Position numbers and translations under genes: made by a program
Assembly (NCBI GenBank): GCA_030840295.1
Contig: JAVEET010000030.1
Span: 1-64,000, forward strand
Reading direction: 5' to 3'
Source of the DNA: Pseudonocardiales bacterium
GTDB lineage: Bacteria > Actinomycetota > Actinomycetes > Mycobacteriales > Jatrophihabitantaceae
Length of the DNA stretch: 64,000 bases
Shown: positions 18,506-27,205 of the stretch, one piece after another
Layout: the number at the start of each line of letters is the position of its first letter
How positions within the stretch are numbered: position 1 is the first letter of the stretch
Notes under the pieces: model-generated
Told to the model about the DNA's origin: nothing
Seen by the model: the letters and a program-made list of their open reading frames with translations, nothing else
Databases searched by the model: none

Positions 18506-18643
18506 ATGCGCACCCTCCAGGACGCGACGCTGCTCACCGTTGGCTACGAGGGACGCACGGCCGGCGAGCTCGTGGACAAACCAACCAGCCCTGGAGCCGA
18601 CAAGGACGGTTGCCTCGACTCCGGAGTCGTGAGGCATCCTTAG
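18506..18643 (+). pseudogene. Truncated DUF488 gene
   Basis: The first about 24 residues (LLTVGYEGRTAGELVD) match the conserved N-terminus of DUF488 proteins, normally 120-190 residues, but after VD the sequence becomes unrelated and stops at TAG (18641-18643). The remainder of the gene is missing, so a deletion or insertion event has cut it just before the Schlafen-type gene. Coding potential is probably lost. Confidence 0.6.
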
Positions 18644-18646
18644 CGC

Positions 18647-20044
18647 GTGGCGATTTGGCGAAGTGCAGAGGTTGAAGCGGTCCTCGGCGGCAGCTTGGAC
18701 AGCGATGGATTGAGCGAGGCTGTGCTGCAGCGTTTGATCGACACAGAAACGTCGGAGAGGGAGCAGATCGAGTTCAAGGGTCAGCGCTATAACAAGGCGG
18801 AGGCCGGCAAGGACGGCTGGACCGCTGAGCAAGAATTCGCCAAGGACGTGTCCGCGCTGGCCAATCATCGGGGTGGGGTCCTCTTTCTCGGTGTGACGGA
18901 GAAGGCGGGCATCGCTCATTCGCTGACGCCGCTGACGTCGACCACAGCCGAGAAGGAAGAACAACGGCTGAGATCGGCCCTGGCCAACCACATGACGCCG
19001 CTGGGCGTCGCGGATTTTGTGCCGATTCCCATCGCGGCCGGAGGCTTCGCCCTCGCCGTTGTGGTGCCTCCGAGCCTCCGCGCTCCCCATGCGGTCGTCA
19101 CCAAGATCGGCACCGACAACCGTCGCCCGCTGCGCTATCCGGTACGTCACGGCACCGACACACGATGGCTGGAAGAGTCCGAGGTCGCCGAACGCTACGT
19201 GCGGCGGCTCAGGGCAGGAGAGTTGGAAGCAACCCATCTGGCCACGGTGGTGCGATACGGAATGGACGCACTGCAGCTCGCCGAGAACATCTGGCTTTAC
19301 GTGGCCATCGTCCCGGAGATCGCGACGATCGAGCGGATCGACCGCCAGACGATCTTCGCCAACCAGCAGTGGCTCGAGGATCAGGCGGTCGAGACACCGC
19401 TCAGCGAGGCCATCTTTGCAAATCTGCGGGCGATGGCCGCGCCCGGCCGGACGGTCATCGGTCGGCAGTTCGATGGCACGGATCCGGCCATGAAACCAGA
19501 CGATGTGCATCTTGAGCTCCACGCCGATGGTTCAGCCTTCGTCGCAACGGCGATCGCGTTGCACACCGCCGACCCGGAGACTGGTGGCGAGGCGCGTGCG
19601 GTCGGCTTGCAAACCCTCACACGCGACGCCATTCCTCTTATCGAACTGGCCGGACGCTGGGTGACCCATCAAGCGGCTGTGCCGGGCACCGCCCGGCTGC
19701 AAGCAGGCCTCTTTGACGCAAGCGGGACGGATGGTCGCTTCGACGAGCCGGTCGAGCTGCAATCAGTCAATGGTGTCGGGCAGATCCGGCGCGTGCCGAA
19801 CACGCGCCGCCTGACAGACGTGGCGCCAACGACCGAGACTGTCTACGACCTGACCGGACGTTTGACGACGCGAGGAGCCGTGGCGGTGGCCTCGGTGGTG
19901 ATTGATGGCCTGCTGCAATGGTTCGGCCTGGCCGACTGTCCGTTCCTCGCGCGGGACGGCTCGATCCGACTCGGGCCGTGGCAGCGCGACTGGCAGCAGG
20001 CAGTCCAGAAGTGGGCGGCCAAGCACGACGTCCCGATCGTCTAG
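18647..20044 (+). CDS. Schlafen AlbA_2 domain ATP-binding/DNA-binding protein
   Basis: 465 residues. The AlbA_2 signature is clear in the N-terminal third: EREQIEFKGQRY, then FAKDVSALANHRGGVLFLGV. Proteins with this domain are found as regulators or as parts of phage-defence loci. The region from about 200 on is not recognised. GTG start at 18647, only 3 bp after the DUF488 fragment. The next gene begins 11 bp downstream, so the two are probably one operon, transcribed away from the SNF2 operon. Role as defence component is inferred from neighbours. Confidence 0.8.
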   Translation: MAIWRSAEVEAVLGGSLDSDGLSEAVLQRLIDTETSEREQIEFKGQRYNKAEAGKDGWTAEQEFAKDVSALANHRGGVLFLGVTEKAGIAHSLTPLTSTTAEKEEQRLRSALANHMTPLGVADFVPIPIAAGGFALAVVVPPSLRAPHAVVTKIGTDNRRPLRYPVRHGTDTRWLEESEVAERYVRRLRAGELEATHLATVVRYGMDALQLAENIWLYVAIVPEIATIERIDRQTIFANQQWLEDQAVETPLSEAIFANLRAMAAPGRTVIGRQFDGTDPAMKPDDVHLELHADGSAFVATAIALHTADPETGGEARAVGLQTLTRDAIPLIELAGRWVTHQAAVPGTARLQAGLFDASGTDGRFDEPVELQSVNGVGQIRRVPNTRRLTDVAPTTETVYDLTGRLTTRGAVAVASVVIDGLLQWFGLADCPFLARDGSIRLGPWQRDWQQAVQKWAAKHDVPIV

Positions 20045-20055
20045 GGCGCCGGGAT

Positions 20056-20901
20056 ATGGAGCCGCGCAGCCTTGTCCACATTCTCAACCTGCCGAAGCGG
20101 GAACGTTTCGCAGTCATGGCTGAGGGGCTGACCCTCCTGGCGGAGCACATCGGTACCCTGCACACCGACCTCGATCGACTCCGCGATCAGGGCCGCCAGC
20201 GAGCGATGGCGGCCATCGATGTGCTGGCCAGCGAGGAAGCCGCCAAGGTCTTGATCTTGCTCGATGTCGCGCGCATGGGGTGGGGTGACCAAGAGGCAGT
20301 CGATCGGCAGCTGAAACGCTTCTACAATCACCTGGCCCGAGGCATCTACACGCGCGTCGTCGATGGCAGGCCAGCAGATTTCGCCGAGGTCCGCCGTTAC
20401 GTGGACGGCCTCCGCCAGAGCCACTTCTTGGACGGGCCGAACGACGTCGATTGGATCTTCCGGAACGAAGTACTGGCCGCACGTGAGGACAGCCTGTATG
20501 TCGATTACCTATCAGCGGAGGGCGGCGACTACTGGGCTACCCCGGCCAGCCGGGACGACATAATGATCAGCCAGCCCAGCATGATCATCAGATTGGTCAC
20601 CGCCCTCGACCGCATGGGCTGCCTCAGCATGGACGGCCTGCAGATCATTGAGGCAGTCTGGCGTGGGCAGACGATCGAGGATGAGACCCGCTGGCACGTG
20701 ATCGAAGACCTCAACCAGAAGGTTGTTGACCAACTGGCCCAGCGAGGGCTGGTGAAGGATGGCGCGACCGATGACGATGCGTACCTGGTCTACCAGCAGT
20801 GGACGTTCCCGCTCGGCCACATGGACCTGCACCAGACGGAAGTGAAGCGCGCCGAGCTATTGGCGCGGCGCAACCGGTGGCTTGCTGACCAAGAGTGGTG
20901 A
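20056..20901 (+). CDS. Unknown helical protein, possibly AbiV/HEPN-like
   Basis: 281 residues, mostly helical. The segment AMAAIDVLASEEAAKVLILL near residue 50-75 resembles the conserved region of AbiV-type abortive-infection proteins (aliphatic helix with EE-x-K), followed by a conserved-looking RFYNHLARGIY. The match is by eye and weak. ATG at 20056 is used; the frame is open upstream but overlaps the Schlafen gene. It is 11 bp downstream of that gene and likely co-transcribed. Alternative: an uncharacterised partner of the AlbA_2 protein. Confidence 0.55.
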   Translation: MEPRSLVHILNLPKRERFAVMAEGLTLLAEHIGTLHTDLDRLRDQGRQRAMAAIDVLASEEAAKVLILLDVARMGWGDQEAVDRQLKRFYNHLARGIYTRVVDGRPADFAEVRRYVDGLRQSHFLDGPNDVDWIFRNEVLAAREDSLYVDYLSAEGGDYWATPASRDDIMISQPSMIIRLVTALDRMGCLSMDGLQIIEAVWRGQTIEDETRWHVIEDLNQKVVDQLAQRGLVKDGATDDDAYLVYQQWTFPLGHMDLHQTEVKRAELLARRNRWLADQEW

Positions 20902-20939
20902 CACCGAGAACTGTCGGTGCCGGGTGAGACGCTACGGAC

Positions 20940-21158
20940 GTGAACATCACGGACGCGATCGACATCGGCTGGGACCTATCGGGGCGGCGGCTCAAAAGCT
21001 GGATCGCACGCGCCTTCCTCTGCCTAATGCTGCTCTGCCCAAGCGTCGGCATCGCGGCGTTGAGCTGGTACGCAACGCACCGAGGCCAGCAGATTCAGCA
21101 CGAGATCGAACGGGTCGTTGTCCCTCGGCTGATGCCCTCGTCCGGGCCGCGACCGTGA
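20940..21158 (+). CDS. Small single-pass membrane protein
   Basis: 72 residues with one hydrophobic span (about 24-43, FLCLMLLCPSVGIAALSWYA) after a short amphipathic N-terminus. GTG start. No family recognised; coding status is moderately supported by position after the Schlafen/AbiV-like pair (38-bp gap). Confidence 0.45.
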   Translation: MNITDAIDIGWDLSGRRLKSWIARAFLCLMLLCPSVGIAALSWYATHRGQQIQHEIERVVVPRLMPSSGPRP

Positions 21159-21246
21159 TCCTAACGATGGGAAGCGACGACCCCGATCGTTGAGAGAATG
21201 TCTGCGGCCTTCGACCGGGGCGGACACGTAGAGGCGAGGTGGGTCG

Positions 21247-22338
21247 GTGGCAGGGACATGTGCCTTCTGCGGCAAGACCACGTCACTGACCGGTGAGCAT
21301 GTCCTCGGCAAGTGGCTGTCGCGAATTGGCCTTGACCTCGATCCCGTCGCACATGTGAAGGGGCCGCTCAACCGAATCGGGCAGGAGGTGGGCGTCACCC
21401 CGCCATTCACGCGGACGGTGCGAGACGTCTGCGGGCCGTGCAACAACGGCTGGATGAGCGACCTCGAAGCCGTCGCCAAGCGGGTGCTCACTCCCGTCAT
21501 CCTCGGCGAACCCACGCGTTTGGATGGCGCTGATCTAGGAGCCATCGCAGCCTGGATGCAGAAGACGACGCTGGTCGCCATGCTCATCTCGTCCGAGGAC
21601 GAGCGGGCAGCCGGATACGGGTTGCCGTCATCGGAGTACCGCGCCCTGTATGAGCAACGCGAGTTGATGGAGCCTCTCCCCGCGAGCCAGTTCTGGGTGG
21701 CGCACTACACCGGTGAGCAGCGCTTCGCCTCAACGTGGGTCACACCCCTGACGGTGACCGTGGACGGCCTGCCAGAAGCGGAGGTGCCGCACGCCTATGC
21801 GATGACGCTCGTGCTCGGGCAGCTCGTGCTGCACGGACTGCGCTTCACGGCGCCGAGCATGGCGGTCACAGTCACGACCGCCCGTGATCTGCCACAGATC
21901 TGGCCGGTGACCGGTGACGTCGCGTGGCCGTCAGGCGATGTCATCGGCGACGACGACTTCGTGGCCATGGCTGCAGGCAAAGAGTTCGGGGTCGCGGAGA
22001 CACACCTGTCACTTCGTCCGTGGACGCCAGCGACCGAGCTTGCCCGTAGTGAACTTTTTGGAACCGTGATCGAGCTGCCGACGATCTGCGGCAAACACGC
22101 GGCGCACTACCCCGCTCGTCTGGCTCAGGAGGCGGTACGCGGGGCGAGACACGGATTCATGGTGTCGTGCGACTGCGACATCACCTACCTCATCAAAACC
22201 GACACGGGTGGAGCGCGCTGCAACGCAGCCGACTCAGCCGAGGTGATCGAGAGGCTGTACGACGAACTGCCCGGTGAGGAGCTTGTCATCGAGGACGCGA
22301 ACGGGACCTTCGTCTACAAGCTCATCGAGGATCGATGA
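21247..22338 (+). CDS. HNH endonuclease family protein
   Basis: 363 residues. The N-terminal zinc/HNH signature is clear: CAFCG followed by LTGEHVLGKWL (H of HNH), then VCGPCNNGWMSDLE, giving two Cys pairs around a ββα-metal nuclease core. The rest (about 90-363) is not recognised and may bind a substrate. GTG start at 21247, with GAGGTGGG upstream. Predicted cytoplasmic DNA nuclease in the defence island; not clearly in an operon with the genes to the right, which run the other way. Confidence 0.8.
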   Translation: MAGTCAFCGKTTSLTGEHVLGKWLSRIGLDLDPVAHVKGPLNRIGQEVGVTPPFTRTVRDVCGPCNNGWMSDLEAVAKRVLTPVILGEPTRLDGADLGAIAAWMQKTTLVAMLISSEDERAAGYGLPSSEYRALYEQRELMEPLPASQFWVAHYTGEQRFASTWVTPLTVTVDGLPEAEVPHAYAMTLVLGQLVLHGLRFTAPSMAVTVTTARDLPQIWPVTGDVAWPSGDVIGDDDFVAMAAGKEFGVAETHLSLRPWTPATELARSELFGTVIELPTICGKHAAHYPARLAQEAVRGARHGFMVSCDCDITYLIKTDTGGARCNAADSAEVIERLYDELPGEELVIEDANGTFVYKLIEDR

Positions 22339-22403
22339 CACACGGGCCGCCTGAGAACATCGATCCGGAATCCTGGTACCAGGAACACATAGGGCTCTAA
22401 GCT

Positions 22404-22832
22404 TCAGGAGCTTCTATCGCGCCCCGCACGACGAAGCAGGCGAGCGATCAGGCTGCGCTTCGTATCGTCCGGCTTTGGCACGAACGCCGGTGACGCCGAG
22501 GCCCCGATTAGATCGCGGGTACGCGTGCGCCCTGATTCGATCTGCTGCCTTGTCCACTTCCCAGACCAGCGGACCTCGTTCTCGATGATCCAGTAGTGCG
22601 ACTGGCACGGAAAGCTCCAGTTCCCAATCGAGTCGGCCAGCGATACCGTCTCGCCGTCGTATGTGACGCGCCAGCGGTGCGGTGCGAGTGGCGTGAATAC
22701 TTCGTTGCCACATCCGCAGCAGCACTTGTGCCCCACCATCGCGAATGGGATGCAGACATAGACGACGCCTTCGTCCATGTGCTCGGGGATGGAGTCGACG
22801 AACTCGTGCCTGACGCGTTGCAGCTTGCTCAC
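22404..22832 (-). CDS. DUF6527 family protein, third gene of the ubiquitin-like cassette
   Basis: 142 residues. The core HEFVDSIPEHMDEGVVYVCI and the Cys-rich HKCCCGCGNEVFTPL, then FPCQSHYWI, agree with DUF6527, a probable zinc-binding family that co-occurs with E1-like and ubiquitin-like genes in bacteria. The GTG at 22832 overlaps the stop of the E1-like gene (GTGA), so it is co-translated with it. The longer open frame to 22928 lies inside the E1 gene and is rejected. Basic C-terminal tail (KRSLIARLLRRAGRDR). Role in the conjugation pathway unknown. Confidence 0.75.
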   Translation of the reverse strand: MSKLQRVRHEFVDSIPEHMDEGVVYVCIPFAMVGHKCCCGCGNEVFTPLAPHRWRVTYDGETVSLADSIGNWSFPCQSHYWIIENEVRWSGKWTRQQIESGRTRTRDLIGASASPAFVPKPDDTKRSLIARLLRRAGRDRSS

Positions 22833-24019
22833 GTCTGGTCCTCGTTGAGCAGCGTGTTGCCGCTGACGGCATAGACGCTGTAGTGCTCCCGCTCCATGTC
22901 CGCATAGAACCCAGCCAGCTTCTTCCACTTGATGACGGCAAGGGTTGCGTTCAAGGCGTTGAGATCAGCGATTTGAACGTTGTGCTTGTAGTCGTTCTTC
23001 TCAGCGGGGTCGCCGAAGGGGATGCGACGGTACTCATGCACGTGCTCGCGATGCTGCGGCGTGCTCGTCGTCGTGCGCACCTGGCCGGTCAGCGCACCAT
23101 CGACTTCTTCGACCCCGATACCGACGTCGATGAATGGCAGGTCGAACTCCTCCAGCTTGCTCACGAGCATCTTGCGCACCGAGCCCTTGTCCACCGTCAG
23201 GAAAACGAAGCTCATGCCGCGCAGGCTCTCCACGTTGTCCTCGGTGACGTAGGTGTCATGCGGCACTATGTAGCGGCGCATCGGCCGATACAGATCAGCG
23301 AAGTAGTCGACCTTTTGCGGCACCGTAGCCAGCTTGTCGCGGCTTGGTGCGCCGGGCGAGCGGAAGGCGTTGTGCTGTACGAAGCGGTCGCCGTCGAACA
23401 GATGGATCTCGCTGACCGGCGTCTTGGCGACAAGGTCGAGCACGTACGCCCCAGTCCCGCCGAGCCCCACGATCGCTACCGGACCGGTTTTGAGCTTTTC
23501 GGTGACCTCCGAGGTGCCTGCCCGTACCGAGGCTGTGTCGGCGTACTCAAAGACCGACTCCTCTGGATCGTCTGGCGGGATGACGGGGAACGTTCGCGCC
23601 GTCACATCCGGCTCAAGCTGCTCGGCGTGTACGGATAGCAGCGCCACGTAGGTCGTCATCTTGTGGTGGTAGTCGCGGTAGCGATGCCCGTCTTCTAGTG
23701 GCTTTTTGGAGAACATGAAGTTGACCGGGACGACCCCAACGTTGGCAGCACCTCCCGCTATGACGGTGTGTAATGGGGCCCCGTCCCTCGTGCAGGGCGC
23801 TTCGCCGGCGAAGTACAACTCGTGACTCGCCGGCTGCACGGTGACGTCACCAGCCAACTCAAGCGCGGTGACCAAGGTGCCGCGCAGGACCTGCTGATTC
23901 GCGTTGACGTAGGGGATGCCGCGCACGAGGAGGACGTTGTCTGACTCGATATGCAGGTCGTAGCCCTCCTCCTGCAGCTGCAGGAGGTCCAAGCTACGAG
24001 CGATCAGTCGCTGTGACAT
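22829..24019 (-). CDS. ThiF/E1-like adenylyltransferase with DUF6791-type N-terminus
   Basis: 396 residues. The N-terminal 150 residues (VRGIPYVNANQQVLRGTLVT) resemble DUF6791; the C-terminal half is a ThiF/E1 adenylation domain with nucleotide loop VGLGGTGAYVLDLV near 185 and IHLFDGDRFVQHNAFRSPGA. E1 proteins activate the C-terminus of ubiquitin-like or sulfur-carrier proteins with ATP. Only one cysteine is present (C76, in the N-terminal domain), none in the E1 domain, so the usual catalytic cysteine is absent or supplied by C76 or a partner. Overlaps the upstream beta-grasp gene by 26 bases and the downstream DUF6527 gene by 4. Adenylation is likely; conjugation is inferred. Confidence 0.85.
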   Translation of the reverse strand: MSQRLIARSLDLLQLQEEGYDLHIESDNVLLVRGIPYVNANQQVLRGTLVTALELAGDVTVQPASHELYFAGEAPCTRDGAPLHTVIAGGAANVGVVPVNFMFSKKPLEDGHRYRDYHHKMTTYVALLSVHAEQLEPDVTARTFPVIPPDDPEESVFEYADTASVRAGTSEVTEKLKTGPVAIVGLGGTGAYVLDLVAKTPVSEIHLFDGDRFVQHNAFRSPGAPSRDKLATVPQKVDYFADLYRPMRRYIVPHDTYVTEDNVESLRGMSFVFLTVDKGSVRKMLVSKLEEFDLPFIDVGIGVEEVDGALTGQVRTTTSTPQHREHVHEYRRIPFGDPAEKNDYKHNVQIADLNALNATLAVIKWKKLAGFYADMEREHYSVYAVSGNTLLNEDQT

Positions 24020-24266
24020 CGAAGATCATGCCGTCCTTAACCCTGACGCTGCCGCCCGCAGTGAGGGAGCCCTCGGACTTGTTGCCCTCGCCGCGTCGGT
24101 ACGTCACGGTGATGTCGACGTTCTCACCGGTCGGCGGCGTGGTGAAGGCCAACGCGACCAGCTGCTCGTAGGTGATGTCCTTCTCAGACCACTGCTTGGC
24201 CCGAGTGTTGACGTAGATCGTGACCTCGTGTGCCTTATTGTGTTCGGCTGCTTCTGCGTTCGTCAT
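23994..24266 (-). CDS. Ubiquitin-like beta-grasp protein (multiubiquitin family type)
   Basis: 90 residues. VTIYVNTRAKQW, SEKDITYEQLVALAF, DITVTYRRGEG and the ending KDGMIFDVTATDRS match the pattern of bacterial multiubiquitin-domain proteins, though only one beta-grasp unit is present. It does not end in Gly-Gly; the last residues are ATDRS, so either processing or adenylation of a different terminus would be needed. ATG at 24266 has GGAGGTCATC directly upstream, a strong SD. It is the first gene of a three-gene leftward operon with the E1-like and DUF6527 genes. Substrate modifier role is inferred from this context. Confidence 0.75.
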   Translation of the reverse strand: MTNAEAAEHNKAHEVTIYVNTRAKQWSEKDITYEQLVALAFTTPPTGENVDITVTYRRGEGNKSEGSLTAGGSVRVKDGMIFDVTATDRS

Positions 24267-24609
24267 GATGACCTCCGGATGTCGTACTTTGCTGTCAGAG
24301 TTTTGACCTGGCGTCAGCGTCCCATGCACCACCGACAGTTTTGGGCAGGCCGGGCTCGAGTAAGACGAGACAGCCGCCATCGTGTCGCGCCGGTCAGAGG
24401 GCCCCTCGCGCCGGACGACGATAGCTACGCAGAGGTCAGCTTGCCGACGATCGCTGAGACGTTGTGCACTGTTCGATCAGTCGTAACCGTCGACTGGTAG
24501 GCCTGGTGAATGACGCAACGCACCATCACCCCATTTGCCAACCGTGGCACAGGCACGGAAGATCGGGATGCCTAGAACCTCCGGCAGTCCGCTGCCTGCG
24601 TAGTCCGTC
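24267..24609. other. Intergenic region between two divergent genes
   Basis: About 340 bp with no credible gene on either strand. It must contain the promoters of the ubiquitin-like operon (leftward) and of the coiled-coil gene (rightward), but I see no clear -35/-10 pair, repeat or hairpin. Confidence 0.5.
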
Positions 24610-25746
24610 ATGTCGACGTCTACCGATACCCTTAGGGCGGCCGTGACGATCGAGCACGACGGGAAGTTGTGGCGGCCAAAGCGCGGCGCGACCGCCAGCG
24701 CGGAGGAGTTCATCGCAGCCCGTGCACTGTTCATCGCGTTGCACGCTGACGCTCGGTGGAACCCGTGGGTCCTTGACGATCGTGCCGCTGATCTCGACGA
24801 GGCGATCGCGATCATCGAGCAGTGGACACGCGCTGAACCGAACCTCAGACGGCTCACTGCAAAGCAGTTCGATGCCCGGATGGCTCGCTCGGACAGAGAG
24901 TTTCGCGCAAAGCAAGCGAAGGCGGAACAACGACGCGAGCGCGACCGTGAGCGTCACGACCCCGACCGCGAAGCGGCCAGACTGGCACTGCTCGAACAGC
25001 AGTCGCGGCTGGACTACGAAGTCACTGAGGTCGCCGCACTGCGTGACGGTACGAAGTTCCCAGGACTGACTAACAGTAGGTGTGACGGGGACGTCGCCGA
25101 GGGGGAGGCCACGATCGCGAGACGCCGGGCCGAGATAGCTCGGCTGACGATCGTGGCGGGCGATCTTGAGGACGTCGTGGATGAGCGGGGCTGGCTGCCG
25201 CACGACCGTCGTGACCTGATGCTGTGCATCTTCCAGTCGTGCCGTGCCGTAGAGGTTCGGGAGCTACGATCCAGGACTACCGAGCTCTCCCAGCTCGTGA
25301 AGGCGTCGCAGGACAAGGCGGAGCGCGCGGAACACCGAGCCGAGCTGAGGCTGGCGACGACCCGGTTGGAGAAGCTGCTGGCGATCTCGGAGCTGACACC
25401 CGACGACATGTGCTCCGAGTGCGCGACACCGGTGTCCAAGCATGGATGGAGTACGCCGCCAAGCGAAGGCCCGTGTCCTGCGTGGCCGGGATGGGCAGCT
25501 CAGACCCGGAAGCTCCGGGAGATGTTCGGCTCCTTCGTACGGGCATCAGCGCCGCCTGCGCCACCGCCGCCACCGAGGCCCGTACCGCTGGCCGTGATCC
25601 CATCGCGCTTGCCGATCGCAGAAGTGCTGACACGCCTCAGCGAGATACAGGCCAAGTACCCGGATGCCGAGGTGCGTCGGGGCAACGCCAACAAGTGGGA
25701 GATCTGGGCGGGCAAGAGCAGCGAGCAGTCCTCAGAACCTGACTGA
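24610..25746 (+). CDS. Coiled-coil protein with a possible Cys pair and proline-rich linker
   Basis: 378 residues, unrecognised. Residues about 95-140 are highly charged helix (RAKQAKAEQRRERDRERHD), and 165-260 continue as helical repeats. A CSEC pair near 278 followed by H and C (KHGWSTPPSEGPCPAW) could bind zinc. A proline run near 318 (APPAPPPPPRPVP) links to a short C-terminal domain. ATG at 24610; SD not obvious. Located next to the ubiquitin-like cassette but on the other strand. Confidence 0.65.
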   Translation: MSTSTDTLRAAVTIEHDGKLWRPKRGATASAEEFIAARALFIALHADARWNPWVLDDRAADLDEAIAIIEQWTRAEPNLRRLTAKQFDARMARSDREFRAKQAKAEQRRERDRERHDPDREAARLALLEQQSRLDYEVTEVAALRDGTKFPGLTNSRCDGDVAEGEATIARRRAEIARLTIVAGDLEDVVDERGWLPHDRRDLMLCIFQSCRAVEVRELRSRTTELSQLVKASQDKAERAEHRAELRLATTRLEKLLAISELTPDDMCSECATPVSKHGWSTPPSEGPCPAWPGWAAQTRKLREMFGSFVRASAPPAPPPPPRPVPLAVIPSRLPIAEVLTRLSEIQAKYPDAEVRRGNANKWEIWAGKSSEQSSEPD

Positions 25747-25779
25747 ACGATCTAAGTGGCCCGAGATCGGTGCGGCGGT

Positions 25780-26334
25780 TCAGCCGGATTTCGCAGGAAC
25801 GGGCACGCGTTGCTCTGCCAGTTCCTCAGACCGAACAGCGACATCCGTGGGCAGTGGTGCTCCCATCGCGCCGATCAACATGAACGGGTGCGCTTGACCA
25901 GGGTCGAGCGCGACGCCGCCATTGTCTGGGAGGCCGCGTGCGATGCCAACCCCAGCGTCGATCGTCACCCTGGTCGCCGGCCCCGAGCCGACGTTCCTCA
26001 GGGCATACGTCTGTCCGTTGCGATACTCAATATTCCAGGCCGGTAGTCGGACTTGTGCCACCGCTGCTCCGGGAGCACCTTGGTGTCCCTGCGGACCCTG
26101 GCTGCCTGGTGCACCTTGCGGTCCTTGCGGGCCGGGAATGGCGAGCCGGCCGAAGCTCTCGGCGATCCGGTCCAGCGAGGTCGCCATGCTCTTGTTGGAA
26201 GCGAGCGCTTCGCGCGACCGCTCGGTGGCCTCCGTGGCCTCCCGCTTGGTCGCCTTCGATCGGTGGTTCGCGAGGTAGCCGAGGACGATCGAGACGATGA
26301 CGCCCGCCCAGCCCGCCCCGACTTCCCACGTCAT
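25780..26334 (-). CDS. Membrane protein with a collagen-like Gly-x-y segment
   Basis: About 184 residues from the ATG at 26334. One transmembrane helix near 7-22 (WAGVIVSIVLGYLA), a charged helix, then about nine collagen-type triplets (GPQGPQGAPGSQGPQG, then HQGAPGAA), and a C-terminal beta-rich domain. The topology suggests a short cytoplasmic N-terminus and an outer collagen-like stalk, or the reverse. The longer open frame to 26496 lacks support. Function unknown; collagen-like regions are common in phage and surface fibres. Confidence 0.6.
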   Translation of the reverse strand: MTWEVGAGWAGVIVSIVLGYLANHRSKATKREATEATERSREALASNKSMATSLDRIAESFGRLAIPGPQGPQGAPGSQGPQGHQGAPGAAVAQVRLPAWNIEYRNGQTYALRNVGSGPATRVTIDAGVGIARGLPDNGGVALDPGQAHPFMLIGAMGAPLPTDVAVRSEELAEQRVPVPAKSG

Positions 26335-26398
26335 GGGTAGATACTGCGCCTCAGCCCCGATGCGCCGGGGCAGCCACGCCAGATCGAAGTCGGCGTTG

Positions 26399-27205
26399 CT
26401 ACAGGCTGGCTTCCGCGTCGGGATCGAACCCGTCCGGAATGTGCAGACCCTGCTCACGACGTTGCCGGACAGCGATCCGCCGGATCTCCACGTCAAGCCG
26501 TTCGAGCTCCGGCGTCAAGTGGCTGGCCGCGATCATGTGGTCGATCGCAACGAGCGCCTCGAAGAGGTGGATGACACAGAAGCCAGCCTGGTCGATCACG
26601 GGTTCGGGTTGGTCGAGTGCCAACGGCCGCCCGGTGCTGACGTCCATGTACGGCACGGCTGACTCCCAGCAGGGGTGTGACCGAGCGGTTTCCACGAGGT
26701 AGGTCGTCCAGTCGTGGGGCGTACCGAAGCGGTCGCAGCGTTGCTTGAAGTGGAGCAAGTTGTCGTACTGCGGATCAGTCCCATCCTGATCCGCGATCAC
26801 GGCATCGAAGAGACCCAGATCAACGGCGGTCCAGTTCGCGGCCACCAGCGCGACCTTGCGCTTGGCTGCATCATGGGCAGCGCCGCGCTTGAGGATGTCG
26901 GCCACCACGCCGCCCTGCTCGGCCAGCCACTTGAGGGCCACGACGTGTTCGAGGATCGAGCGTCGGATCGGGGAGGCCTCCTCCTGGAAGCCAGTCTCTT
27001 CGAGCTGGAAAACAGCTTGGACACCACGGTGACAGCGCATGTACCAGCCATGCGCCACGTGGGTGATCGGGCGATGGGATTCCTGAAGCGTCAGGCCGGG
27101 CAATGAGGGATACAGGCCCAGCAGAATCGGCAGGAGGGCCCGATAGTCGGCCTCAGGAGTGTTCATGGTCAAGACTAGCTTTTGAGGCGTCGGGGTATCG
27201 GTCAT
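26399..27205 (-). CDS. DUF5677-like protein
   Basis: 268 residues (or 255 from the ATG at 27166). The helical segment PIRRSILEHVVALKWLAEQG is typical of the DUF5677 family, which is thought to be HEPN-like. A conserved-looking HDAAKRK follows. Cytoplasmic. Members are frequent in defence and accessory islands, but no experimental role is assumed here. The N-terminal start at 27205 touches the aquaporin remnant at 27205 on the opposite strand, which marks a probable junction. Confidence 0.65.
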   Translation of the reverse strand: MTDTPTPQKLVLTMNTPEADYRALLPILLGLYPSLPGLTLQESHRPITHVAHGWYMRCHRGVQAVFQLEETGFQEEASPIRRSILEHVVALKWLAEQGGVVADILKRGAAHDAAKRKVALVAANWTAVDLGLFDAVIADQDGTDPQYDNLLHFKQRCDRFGTPHDWTTYLVETARSHPCWESAVPYMDVSTGRPLALDQPEPVIDQAGFCVIHLFEALVAIDHMIAASHLTPELERLDVEIRRIAVRQRREQGLHIPDGFDPDAEASL

